A stretch of 9,572 nucleotides of DNA from an uncultured Bacteroidales bacterium (GCA_946616385.1 CAMOIZ010000039.1:1-9572), one strand, 5' to 3'; positions 1 through 6,872 are shown, counted from the stretch's first letter. Program-made: numbers and translations. The notes: generated by a model from the sequence alone, not told the origin.

Positions 1-1
1 T

Positions 2-9
2 TATATTTG
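2..9 (+). promoter_or_regulatory. Probable -7 box of the Hdr-like operon promoter
   Basis: TATATTTG matches the Bacteroidota -7 consensus TAnnTTTG and lies 19 nt before the first ATG of the Hdr-like operon, so transcription would start roughly at 14-17 and leave a very short leader. The -33 TTTG element, if present, lies outside the window and cannot be checked. The same octamer appears before the tRNA-Val and before the BRO-N gene. Confidence 0.55.
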
Positions 10-28
10 AAAGTTCAAGACGTGTATT

Positions 29-739
29 ATGGGTAAACTGTACGACGAACTTACGAAGGATTATCGCTTCAAGGAGGGACTGAAAACCTGCATAAACTGC
101 GGCACCTGCACTGCAATCTGCCCCGCGGCGGAGTTCTACAAATATGATCCGCGAAAGATAGTGGACACCGTCCAGAGAAAGGACGAAGAGGGGATACTGG
201 AGCTTCTCAAGAGCGAGACCATCTGGTATTGCGGGGAGTGCATGTCCTGCGTCACCCGCTGTCCGCGGGGGAACGGCGCCGGACTCGTTGTGATGGCGCT
301 GCGGAATCTTTCCACCAAACTCGGTTATTTCACGGAATCGGAGAAGGGACGCCAGTTGTATCCGCTCACGAAAGTTCTCACGAACAACGTGCTTAAACTC
401 GGCTACTGTGTTCATCCTTCCACTTACAAATACGAAGACCATCCCGAGTCCGGCCCCGTGTTTGAATGGGTGCTGAACAATCAGCAGGATGTATACGACC
501 GTCTCGGGGCGAACTTCGGACGGCAGGGGACAGGCGCCCTCAGGGCCATTCCTCAGGAGGATCTGGATGAACTCCAGGCCATTTTCGACGAAACCGGCGC
601 TACCGAGCGCATAAATCTTGTGGAGGAGTGCTCGCGCAAAAAGGCGGAGGAGATGGGGATGAGCATGGAAGAATATACAAAATACACCTTCGAGCATTGC
701 TCAAGGGGACATTTCAACAATGAGGAGGGCTCGCTATGA
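29..739 (+). CDS. hdrC: HdrC-like iron-sulfur protein with long C-terminal extension
   Basis: Electron-transfer subunit of a heterodisulfide-reductase-like complex, 236 residues, cytoplasmic, with no membrane segment. Two CxxCxxCxxxCP motifs (C21/C24/C27/C31 and C68/C71/C74/C78) should bind two [4Fe-4S] clusters that pass electrons between the HdrA-like flavoprotein and HdrB. The ferredoxin part ends near residue 100. The remaining ~135 residues are a charged, helix-rich extension containing C127, C201 and C224, much longer than the tail of a compact HdrC. ATG at 29 leaves about eight residues before the first helix and follows the -7 box closely. The stop codon overlaps the next ATG by 4 nt (ATGA), implying translational coupling to hdrB. 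The fold and clusters are clear from motifs; its role in a complex is inferred from gene order. Confidence 0.87.
   Translation: MGKLYDELTKDYRFKEGLKTCINCGTCTAICPAAEFYKYDPRKIVDTVQRKDEEGILELLKSETIWYCGECMSCVTRCPRGNGAGLVVMALRNLSTKLGYFTESEKGRQLYPLTKVLTNNVLKLGYCVHPSTYKYEDHPESGPVFEWVLNNQQDVYDRLGANFGRQGTGALRAIPQEDLDELQAIFDETGATERINLVEECSRKKAEEMGMSMEEYTKYTFEHCSRGHFNNEEGSL
724..729 (+). promoter_or_regulatory. Shine-Dalgarno-like GGAGGG before hdrB
   Basis: GGAGGG lies 6 nt before the hdrB ATG at 736, inside the last codons of hdrC. Bacteroidota genes generally do without a strong Shine-Dalgarno, so a near-perfect one at an ATGA overlap points to coupled re-initiation. The same geometry recurs at 3148-3153. 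Confidence 0.5.
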
Positions 740-1806
740 TATATCAGGGCAAACAGAAAATATGGTCGGATTACCAGAAAGAGATTCCGGACGATCACTG
801 GTTCTATGTACGGAGCTGCATCAGGCAGAGTTTCTTCCCTGCGTCGGAGCATTACTTCCTGAAGATATGCCGCGATATGCTGGGCAGGGACATCTATGAA
901 TCCGCCCACCACACCACCTGCGGAGGAATCGCCTATCATGCCGATACCATTCCGCAGGAAACAGCCATGACCATAGTGGCGCGCCAGTTCGCGCTTATGA
1001 CCGAAGCCGGATACAAGAATCTTGTGACTTCCTGCATCACATCCTTCGGTAACTATACGGAAATCCTGGAAACCTGGCGTGAATTCCCCGAACTGGAGGC
1101 GCGCATACGCGAGAAACTCTGGAAGGCCTGCCGCAGAGAGTTCGAAAAACCCGAATATGTTGCGCACGCAAGCGATCTTGTCTACAAGTTCCGCGAGGAG
1201 ATTGCCGCACGTGCCAAATACCGGCTTGTCGACAAGGAAAGCGGAGAACCTCTCCGGGTGGTGGAGCACATAGGCTGCCATTATTCCAAGATGTTCCCCC
1301 ACAAGGGTGTAGGCGGTGCGGAGTACCCCTGCGTGCTGAGCGGAATGGCTGAGGCCTGGGGAGGAAAGGTGATAGACTATCCCGAGCGCAGGCATTGCTG
1401 CGGCTTCGGATTCCGTCAGTATCTGGTGAAGGCCAACCGCGGCTACTCCGTGTCGAACACGCACAAGAAGTTCGAGTCGATGGAGCCCTATCATCCCGAC
1501 ATGATCATCACCAACTGCCCTGGCTGCCCCTTCTTCCTGGACCGCTGGCAGTATGTGATTTCCGAGATGGAAGGAAAGACCTACGGCAAGGACGGGCACG
1601 GCATCCCCGTGTTCACTTATGAAGAACTTGCCGGCATGGTGCTTGGCGTGGATCCGTGGGATCTCGGCCTGCAGGTGCATCAGGTAGGCCCCGAGCCTTT
1701 GCTCGACAAGATAGGCATACCCTATGATCCCTCTAAGAAATACCTCGGACTGAACGAAAAAGATCTTAAGAAACCGGGCCTTCCAACGGTCCTCAAATGC
1801 TGCTGA
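736..1806 (+). CDS. hdrB: HdrB-like CCG-domain protein with degenerate first cluster site
   Basis: HdrB-family subunit, 356 residues, soluble. In methanogen HdrB two CCG domains (C-x31-39-CC-x35ish-CxxC) each bind a non-cubane [4Fe-4S] cluster that does the disulfide chemistry. Here the C-terminal site is complete: C181, C221-C222 (HCCGFGF), C261 and C264 (NCPGC). The N-terminal site keeps C28, C62 and C100, but the first Cys of the CC pair is T61 and the last ligand is S103, so a normal non-cubane cluster there is doubtful. The chain is longer than a typical ~300-residue HdrB, with an insert around residues 110-170 and a C-terminal tail ending Lys-Cys-Cys. It starts in the ATGA overlap with hdrC. 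Family assignment is firm. Substrate is unknown: a Bacteroidota host is not expected to make CoM or CoB, so the literal 'CoB-CoM' name would be misleading. Confidence 0.86.
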   Translation: MIYQGKQKIWSDYQKEIPDDHWFYVRSCIRQSFFPASEHYFLKICRDMLGRDIYESAHHTTCGGIAYHADTIPQETAMTIVARQFALMTEAGYKNLVTSCITSFGNYTEILETWREFPELEARIREKLWKACRREFEKPEYVAHASDLVYKFREEIAARAKYRLVDKESGEPLRVVEHIGCHYSKMFPHKGVGGAEYPCVLSGMAEAWGGKVIDYPERRHCCGFGFRQYLVKANRGYSVSNTHKKFESMEPYHPDMIITNCPGCPFFLDRWQYVISEMEGKTYGKDGHGIPVFTYEELAGMVLGVDPWDLGLQVHQVGPEPLLDKIGIPYDPSKKYLGLNEKDLKKPGLPTVLKCC

Positions 1807-2825
1807 ATATGAAAGAAATAGTACTTGTCGTCGGAGGCGGAATCGCCGGTTTGGAAACTGCCCGGGAGTTGAAGGAACTCGGGCTTTCACCCGTGATAGT
1901 GGAGAAGAGTTCTTCGCTGGGAGGGCATGTGGCACAATGGAACTGTCTGTTCCCCGATATGACCCCGGCCCGCAAGGTACTGGAGCCATACGAGAGTGCA
2001 CTGAAAGACGTCGAAATCCATCTCGAAACCGAAATAGCATCCATTAACAGGCTGCAGAAAGGATATTCCGTCGTCCTCAGCGATGGGGCTGCCGTTCCCT
2101 GCAAGGCGGTCGTGTTCGCCACCGGGTTCAAACTCTTCGAGGCGGAAAAGAAGGAGGAATACGGCTATGGCGTTTACGACCGTGTGATTACCAACCGCGA
2201 CCTGGAGAACTGGTTCAATACCGGCAGCGACTCCCGTGTGCCTGAAAAACCCTCTGCGATAGGATTCGTGCATTGCGTCGGCTCCAGGGATGTGAAGGCC
2301 GGCAATACCCAGTGCTCGAAAGTCTGCTGCATCACGGCCATCAAGCAGGCGATAGAGATGAAGGAAAAGTTCCCGAACGCAGAGATTTACTGCTTCTACA
2401 TGGATCTCCGCCTGTTCGGCAAGAAGTACGAGGATTTCTACATAAACGCGCAAAAGGACTACGGAATCCATTTCATCCGCGGACGTGTCTCCGAGGTTTC
2501 GGAAACTATCGACGGCAGGGTGCTTGTCAAGGCGGAAGATACTCTTGTAGGCAAGCCGGTGAAGGTCCGGCTCGACCTGCTTGTGCTTATGGCCGGCATT
2601 GTGTGCAACAAGGAGAATCAGCAGTTGCTGCAGGCAGTATCCCTCCCTGTCGACGAGGATGGGTTCTTCCGCAGCAAGGACAATATCGCTTCCATCACCG
2701 AATCCGACCGGGACGGAGTATTCTTCGCCGGCACGTGCACAGGCCCCAAGACCATCCCCGAGACTATTGCCGAAGCGCGCAGCGCCGCTTTGAATGTGTA
2801 CAACTATCTTAAATCCCGCAAGTAA
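1797..2825 (+). CDS. hdrA: Short HdrA/QmoA-like FAD iron-sulfur oxidoreductase
   Basis: Flavoprotein subunit, 342 residues, cytoplasmic. The Rossmann FAD motif GGGIAG is at 13-18, with an acidic E36 ending the second strand and GGH at 42-44. A second nucleotide-binding half begins near SAIGFVHCVGSRD, and the FAD-contacting C-terminal stretch GVFFAGTCTGPKTIPET is at 307-323. C160, C173, C177 and C178 form the CX12CX3CC cluster site characteristic of HdrA and relatives. The protein lacks the N-terminal domain and the ferredoxin inserts of ~650-residue methanogen HdrA, so its size matches the short HdrA of sulfur-oxidation Hdr or QmoA-type proteins. The CSxC motif usually found after the FP(T/D) segment is replaced by TPAR (56-59). 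Start is either 1797 (10-nt overlap with hdrB) or 1809 (MKEIVLVVGG, 2 nt after the hdrB stop); the second fits the fold equally well. Bifurcation is unproven. Confidence 0.86.
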   Translation: MLLNMKEIVLVVGGGIAGLETARELKELGLSPVIVEKSSSLGGHVAQWNCLFPDMTPARKVLEPYESALKDVEIHLETEIASINRLQKGYSVVLSDGAAVPCKAVVFATGFKLFEAEKKEEYGYGVYDRVITNRDLENWFNTGSDSRVPEKPSAIGFVHCVGSRDVKAGNTQCSKVCCITAIKQAIEMKEKFPNAEIYCFYMDLRLFGKKYEDFYINAQKDYGIHFIRGRVSEVSETIDGRVLVKAEDTLVGKPVKVRLDLLVLMAGIVCNKENQQLLQAVSLPVDEDGFFRSKDNIASITESDRDGVFFAGTCTGPKTIPETIAEARSAALNVYNYLKSRK

Positions 2826-3163
2826 TGGATTTCGGTTTCGGACTCAATCCCAGTTCGGCAATAGAACTGGACAAACAAGATTTAAGGCTGTACGATAAAC
2901 TGTGCAGGATCGAGCCTACTGCTGCAACCTGCATGGCCTGCGGCAGTTGCAGCGCTACCTGCACCGCGGCCGGATACTCCGGCATGAGCGTGCGCAAGCT
3001 CCTGATCGACCTTCAGCGCGGAAGGAGCCAGGAAGTTGAGCAGATGCTCTCGCATTGCATGCTTTGCGGCAAATGCACGATGGTCTGCCCGCGGGGTATC
3101 AACACGCGCAGGGTGATTCTCACCGTATGCCGGCTTTACGATAATGTGGAGGGCGTGCTATGA
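2825..3163 (+). CDS. hdrC: Second, compact HdrC-like protein
   Basis: Small 112-residue iron-sulfur protein. Motifs C36/C39/C42/C46 and C78/C81/C84/C88P predict two [4Fe-4S] clusters, giving the usual dicluster HdrC/QmoC-N fold. Unlike the first HdrC-like protein it has almost no C-terminal extension. The start ATG shares its A with the hdrA stop (TAATG), and its stop overlaps the next ATG by 4 nt. Its position between the flavoprotein and the membrane protein suggests it is the wire joining HdrA to the HdrED module; in QmoC and related proteins the equivalent ferredoxin domain is fused to the membrane domain. No signal peptide or membrane helix is visible. Function is inferred from motifs and position. 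Confidence 0.85.
   Translation: MDFGFGLNPSSAIELDKQDLRLYDKLCRIEPTAATCMACGSCSATCTAAGYSGMSVRKLLIDLQRGRSQEVEQMLSHCMLCGKCTMVCPRGINTRRVILTVCRLYDNVEGVL
3148..3153 (+). promoter_or_regulatory. Shine-Dalgarno-like GGAGGG before the HdrED fusion gene
   Basis: GGAGGG is 6 nt before the ATG at 3160, within the last codons of the second hdrC. Spacing, surrounding bases and ATGA overlap repeat those at 724-739, suggesting selected coupling or shared ancestry of the two hdrC-to-next-gene junctions. Confidence 0.5.
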
Positions 3164-4959
3164 TAATAGATCGTTTCAGCAGCGGATTCCATCCTTTCGT
3201 TCTGCCGTTCCTTGCAGGAATGATATTCGTGCTGGGATACTGTTTGTATGGCATCATACGGATCCTTTTCCAGCTCCCGGGAGAAGACAGGCGCAAGTTT
3301 CTCATATCCCTGGTGACACCTAAAACAGCTTGGAAAAATGTCAAGGACATCTTCCTCAACTGCCTGCTGCACGTCAAGTTGTGGAAGCGCAACAAGGTGC
3401 TGGGTTACATGCACTCCAGCATTGCCTTCGGATGGTTCATGATCATCCTCCTCGGGCATATAGAGGTGATGCTCTTCCTGCCTCACCGCATCCGTCTGTT
3501 CTATTATCCCATCTTCTTCAACTTCTTCGTGGCGGAAACGGAATCTACGATTCAGGGAGCGGTACTCTTCTTTTTGATGGATTTCTTCCTGCTCATCATC
3601 TTGAGCGGTATAGCCCTTGCCATGATCAAGAGGGTGCGTTCGCGCTGGTTCGGCATGCGCCGTACTACACGCGCCAGCCTGCTCGATACCGTCGGCCTGT
3701 ATTCCCTCTGGGCTATTTTCCCTCTCCGCCTGCTGTGCGAGAGTTTTACCGCACATATCAGCGGCGGTAGTTTCCTCACTCTTCCGATGAACTGGATTTT
3801 CCGTCAGTTCCTCGGGAACGAACTGAATTACCTGCCTACCTGGTGGGCGTACTCCATAGCGCTCGGCGTGTTCATGACGGTTCTTCCGTTCACGCGCTAC
3901 ATGCACATACCTGCCGAGATGATGCTGATTCCCCTGCGCAATGCAGGACTGCACATACGGCATCCGCGCAAGGGATTCGCACGGGTGCAGTTCTTCTCCT
4001 GCCCGGGATGCGGAGTGTGCATAGACGCCTGCCCCATGAGCGTCCGCAAGGAGAATCTCAAGGATTGTACGGTCTATCTGAACAGGCAGTTGAGACGCGG
4101 AAACGAGAAGCGCATAGAGGAAATCAGCGACAAGTGTCTGATGTGCGGGAAGTGCACCCAGGTGTGCCAGGTAGAGGTGGACGGGCCGCAGATGCGGCTT
4201 TCACAGCGTACGATGCGTTCATACAGCATCAATCAGCACTACTCCAAGTTATCTGCCGAAGAGCACCTGAACCGCATCGGTACTGCCAAAGTGCTGTATT
4301 TCGCCGGCTGTATGACTCATCTTACCCCGGGAATCCGCAAGGCTGTGGGCTCGGTGCTCGACAAGGCAGGCATTTCCTGGACAATGATGGATCCGGACGG
4401 AGGCTTGTGCTGCGGACGCCCGATGATGCTTGCAGGACGCCGTGAGCAGGCCCGCGAGATGGCCCGCGTGAACAGGGAGATAATCAGGAACTCCGGTTGC
4501 GACATCCTGCTTCTGAGCTGCCCCATCTGCTACAAGATATTCAAGGAGAAGTACAATCTTTCCGGTATCTACGTTGTGCATCACAGCGTTTTCTTCGATG
4601 AACTCATCCATTCCCAGAGGCTGCATGTCAGCAAGGACGAGGCTTTGAAACTCGCATACCACGACCCTTGCGAGCTCGGACGCGGATGCGGCATATACGA
4701 CGCCCCGCGCTCGGCCGTTTCCGCCGTGGGAACCCTTGTGGAAGCTGCCAAGAACAGGGAAGAGAGCATCTGCTGCGGAGGTTCGCTGGGAAGTCTGTCG
4801 CTGAGTTATGAAAAGCGCAAGGATATAACCGTGAACTCGTTGAACAATCTGAAAGCGGGTGACCCCGACGTCATTGTGACCGCATGCCCTCTTTGCCAGA
4901 GTACGTTCAGCAAATACTCCGACATTCCTGTAAAAGATATTTCACAGATTCTTGATTAA
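3160..4959 (+). CDS. HdrE-HdrD fusion: membrane cytochrome b-like Fe-S oxidoreductase
   Basis: Membrane electron-transfer protein, 599 residues. The N-terminal ~255 residues hold five probable membrane helices (about 13-36, 86-107, 131-156, 177-196, 228-248) like the NarI/HdrE/DsrM family; H85, H100, H249 and nearby histidines are candidate b-heme ligands. Next come two [4Fe-4S] motifs, C281/C284/C287/C291 and C326/C329/C332/C336. The C-terminal HdrD-like part has two complete CCG sites: C384, C417-C418, C454/C457; and C504, C538-C539, C576/C579. This order (NarI-like, dicluster ferredoxin, two CCG domains) is that of EMO, the EtfAB:menaquinone oxidoreductase of syntrophs, and of HdrED fusions. 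Expected role: exchange of electrons between the soluble HdrCBA module and the menaquinone pool. It is last in the operon, with an ATGA overlap upstream. No Etf genes are nearby, so the Hdr partner is inferred from linkage. Confidence 0.85.
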   Translation: MIIDRFSSGFHPFVLPFLAGMIFVLGYCLYGIIRILFQLPGEDRRKFLISLVTPKTAWKNVKDIFLNCLLHVKLWKRNKVLGYMHSSIAFGWFMIILLGHIEVMLFLPHRIRLFYYPIFFNFFVAETESTIQGAVLFFLMDFFLLIILSGIALAMIKRVRSRWFGMRRTTRASLLDTVGLYSLWAIFPLRLLCESFTAHISGGSFLTLPMNWIFRQFLGNELNYLPTWWAYSIALGVFMTVLPFTRYMHIPAEMMLIPLRNAGLHIRHPRKGFARVQFFSCPGCGVCIDACPMSVRKENLKDCTVYLNRQLRRGNEKRIEEISDKCLMCGKCTQVCQVEVDGPQMRLSQRTMRSYSINQHYSKLSAEEHLNRIGTAKVLYFAGCMTHLTPGIRKAVGSVLDKAGISWTMMDPDGGLCCGRPMMLAGRREQAREMARVNREIIRNSGCDILLLSCPICYKIFKEKYNLSGIYVVHHSVFFDELIHSQRLHVSKDEALKLAYHDPCELGRGCGIYDAPRSAVSAVGTLVEAAKNREESICCGGSLGSLSLSYEKRKDITVNSLNNLKAGDPDVIVTACPLCQSTFSKYSDIPVKDISQILD

Positions 4960-6773
4960 CTGAGAGGCGAGTCGCTCAGGATTTGCTCCTGCTGCTCCTT
5001 CGGCAGCACTTTGACCAGTGTCTTCAGGTGGTCTTTGGGAAAACCCTTAAGCGGAAGCAGAATCAATCCGTCCAGGGAATTGTTGAAATCCGGATCGACG
5101 TTGAAGCAGATCAGCCTGGCTCCGTAATTGAAATACTTCTTTACAAGGACCGGAAGGCGGTATTTGCCGTCGGAAAGGGTGGCGATCAGTTTGTCAAGTT
5201 CATCGACGGTATCAATCTTTTGCAGGAGCGCGGCGGGGTCTACTCCCAGCCAGTCGGGCTTGAAGGCATTGGTAGGGGAGGCCAGGGCCCTGGATCCGGC
5301 ATCGGAGGCCTTGTTTTCCAGGAACCATACCGTCAGGCTCTTGTAGAAATCGGGGAAGCTGTTGCTTATGCTGACCGGGCCCAGGAAGTATTTCTGCGCT
5401 GGGAATCTCAGCGTGGTCGCTGCAAGCCCGGTGAGAAGAAGCCTGAGACTCTGGATCTCGCGCTGATACTTCTGGCGCACGAAGGTGCGGCCTAGTTCCA
5501 GGCTGTCCCTGAGAATCTCCCTGCTCGCGTCATTGTAATTGAACAGGGTCGATGTATAGAATCCGTCGATTCCTCCGTGATTGTCGTAGGATTCCGTTCC
5601 GACTCCTATCCTGTAGGAGCCTACAATCTCCTTGTTGGGTATACTCCACAGGATAAGGTGATGGAAGTAAGCGTCGAAGCGATCGGTGTCGTATGGGTTG
5701 CCGGTACCTTCTCCGACAGCGCGGAAGGTCTCTTCGCGAAGGCGGTAGAGTTCTTTCATTGCGTTGGGAATCCTGTCCGGCTCGCTTAGGTATACGCGAT
5801 AGTCGCCGTATTCGAAAAGAATCCTGTCTTCGGCCGCAAGCATTTCTGCTGCAACCAGTTCGGGATCAACGGGACTGATTACGGGAGTGGAGAAGGAATT
5901 CGGACCCGTCTGCTCTTTCTTTTCAATGCATTCAGCCTGCAGTGCATAGGTGCGGTTGCGCAGATACCTGCCGAGTTCGGGAACGCTGTATTTGCTGATT
6001 TCTTCCGGGCTGATGGGCTGTCCTATGCGCACCTTCACGTGTGTGCCTTTCTTGTTGAGCATTTCGTGAATGAGACGCACGGTGCGGAGCCTCGGGTGAA
6101 TCTTGCCGAGGAAATGGAAAAACTTTGAATTGGTGCCTTCAAAGTAAATCGGAACTACAGGGAATCCCGAATTCTTGATCAGTTTTATGATATTCTCCGC
6201 CCAGGGCTTGTCTTCGATGACTTTCTTGTCTGAAATGGCGGTACGTTTGCCCTTCTTCTGGTAAGTGGCGACTTCTCCTGCAGGGAAGAATCCCAGCGCT
6301 CCTCCTTCGTGTATGTGCTGCAGGGCCATGCGTATGCCGTGGATACTCTTCGCAGAGGCAGTATTGCCGCTGAGATTGTCCACGGGCATGAAACTGCTCT
6401 TCAGACTTGGAATCAATGCGAGAAGGAAGGTGGTGAGGATGCGGTAATCCTTGCGCTTTCCGCCTACTACGGAACTCAGGATCAGGCCGTCGATGCTGCC
6501 GAAGTGATGGTTGGAAACAGTGATGAATCCACCTTCTTCAGGGATGCGCTTGAGTTGTTCGGGAAGAATCTCGTATGTGACGCCGACTTCTTTGAGAACG
6601 GCTTCGGAGAAGTCGGGACCGTCGTTCGCCATCAGTTTCTCATGGATGGCGTTTATTTTGTCGATTTCGAGAAAACGAAGAATGCGGCGCGCTATGAAAC
6701 GTCCGACGCCCCCCTTGAGTTTGAGAGCGTTTTGTAGGTCGGTTTCAGATACTACGTACTTTTGTTTTTCCAT
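4956..6773 (-). CDS. olsF: Bifunctional OlsF-like aminolipid acyltransferase (PlsC + OlsB/GNAT fusion)
   Basis: Two-domain acyltransferase, 605 residues, likely membrane-associated at the cytoplasmic face. The N-terminal half (about 60-280) is PlsC/OlsA-like: NHHFGSID at 88-95 gives the catalytic HX4D (H90, D95), with FFPAGE at 162-167 as the FPEG-type acceptor motif and VVPIYFEG at 206-213. The C-terminal half (about 318-480) resembles OlsB/GlsB N-acyltransferases, with FEYGDYRVYLS, RLREETF, the D362...D368 region, GSYRIG at 385-390 and LELGRTFV at 425-432. The last ~100 residues are less recognisable. In OlsF the C-terminal domain N-acylates the amino acid and the N-terminal domain adds the second acyl chain; Bacteroides does this with separate GlsB and GlsA. 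The product could be ornithine, glycine or serine-glycine lipids; sequence alone cannot tell. It starts 10 nt after a tRNA-Val and its stop overlaps the convergent Hdr operon stop. Confidence 0.82.
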   Translation of the reverse strand: MEKQKYVVSETDLQNALKLKGGVGRFIARRILRFLEIDKINAIHEKLMANDGPDFSEAVLKEVGVTYEILPEQLKRIPEEGGFITVSNHHFGSIDGLILSSVVGGKRKDYRILTTFLLALIPSLKSSFMPVDNLSGNTASAKSIHGIRMALQHIHEGGALGFFPAGEVATYQKKGKRTAISDKKVIEDKPWAENIIKLIKNSGFPVVPIYFEGTNSKFFHFLGKIHPRLRTVRLIHEMLNKKGTHVKVRIGQPISPEEISKYSVPELGRYLRNRTYALQAECIEKKEQTGPNSFSTPVISPVDPELVAAEMLAAEDRILFEYGDYRVYLSEPDRIPNAMKELYRLREETFRAVGEGTGNPYDTDRFDAYFHHLILWSIPNKEIVGSYRIGVGTESYDNHGGIDGFYTSTLFNYNDASREILRDSLELGRTFVRQKYQREIQSLRLLLTGLAATTLRFPAQKYFLGPVSISNSFPDFYKSLTVWFLENKASDAGSRALASPTNAFKPDWLGVDPAALLQKIDTVDELDKLIATLSDGKYRLPVLVKKYFNYGARLICFNVDPDFNNSLDGLILLPLKGFPKDHLKTLVKVLPKEQQEQILSDSPLS

Positions 6774-6783
6774 AGATACGAAG

Positions 6784-6858
6784 TGGGACCTGGCAGATTC
6801 GAACTGCCGACCTCTTGCGTGTGAAGCAAGCGCTCTAAACCGACTGAGCTAAGGTCCC
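6784..6858 (-). tRNA. tRNA-Val (anticodon CAC)
   Basis: A full cloverleaf reads on the minus strand. It has a 7-bp perfect acceptor stem (GGGACCT/AGGTCCC), a D arm GCTC/GAGC with GG in the loop, an anticodon stem CTTGC/GCAAG around the loop TTCACAC (anticodon CAC), a 5-nt variable loop and a T arm GGCAG-TTCGAAT-CTGCC. The discriminator A is at 6784; the CCA end is not encoded. It decodes GTG valine codons. Confidence 0.95.
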
Positions 6859-6872
6859 TTCAAATTGGATTA

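Noticed and set aside
553..2040. Long (495-residue) open frame on the minus strand across the hdrC-hdrB-hdrA region
   Set aside because: It lies antisense to three well-supported Hdr genes, its translation shows no recognisable family and looks low in structure. It is a by-product of the codon use of the real genes.
3136..3963. 275-residue minus-strand frame antisense to the HdrED gene
   Set aside because: Composition is rich in His, Gln and Glu, as expected for the reverse strand of membrane helices; no motif, start signal or promoter.
29..4959. Reading the Hdr operon as methanogenesis genes or an archaeal contig
   Set aside because: Promoter boxes, the tRNA neighbourhood, the OlsF-like gene and the BRO-N protein all indicate a bacterium; HdrA is the short form and no methanogenesis gene is present.
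4983..5495. 170-residue plus-strand frame downstream of the HdrED gene
   Set aside because: It is antisense to the acyltransferase, which has clear domain motifs over this stretch; no promoter or family match.
6784..6858. tRNA-Val as an attachment site for an integrated element
   Set aside because: I found no second copy of the tRNA 3' end in the window and no integrase; the flanking dehydrogenase and acyltransferase look like ordinary chromosomal genes.
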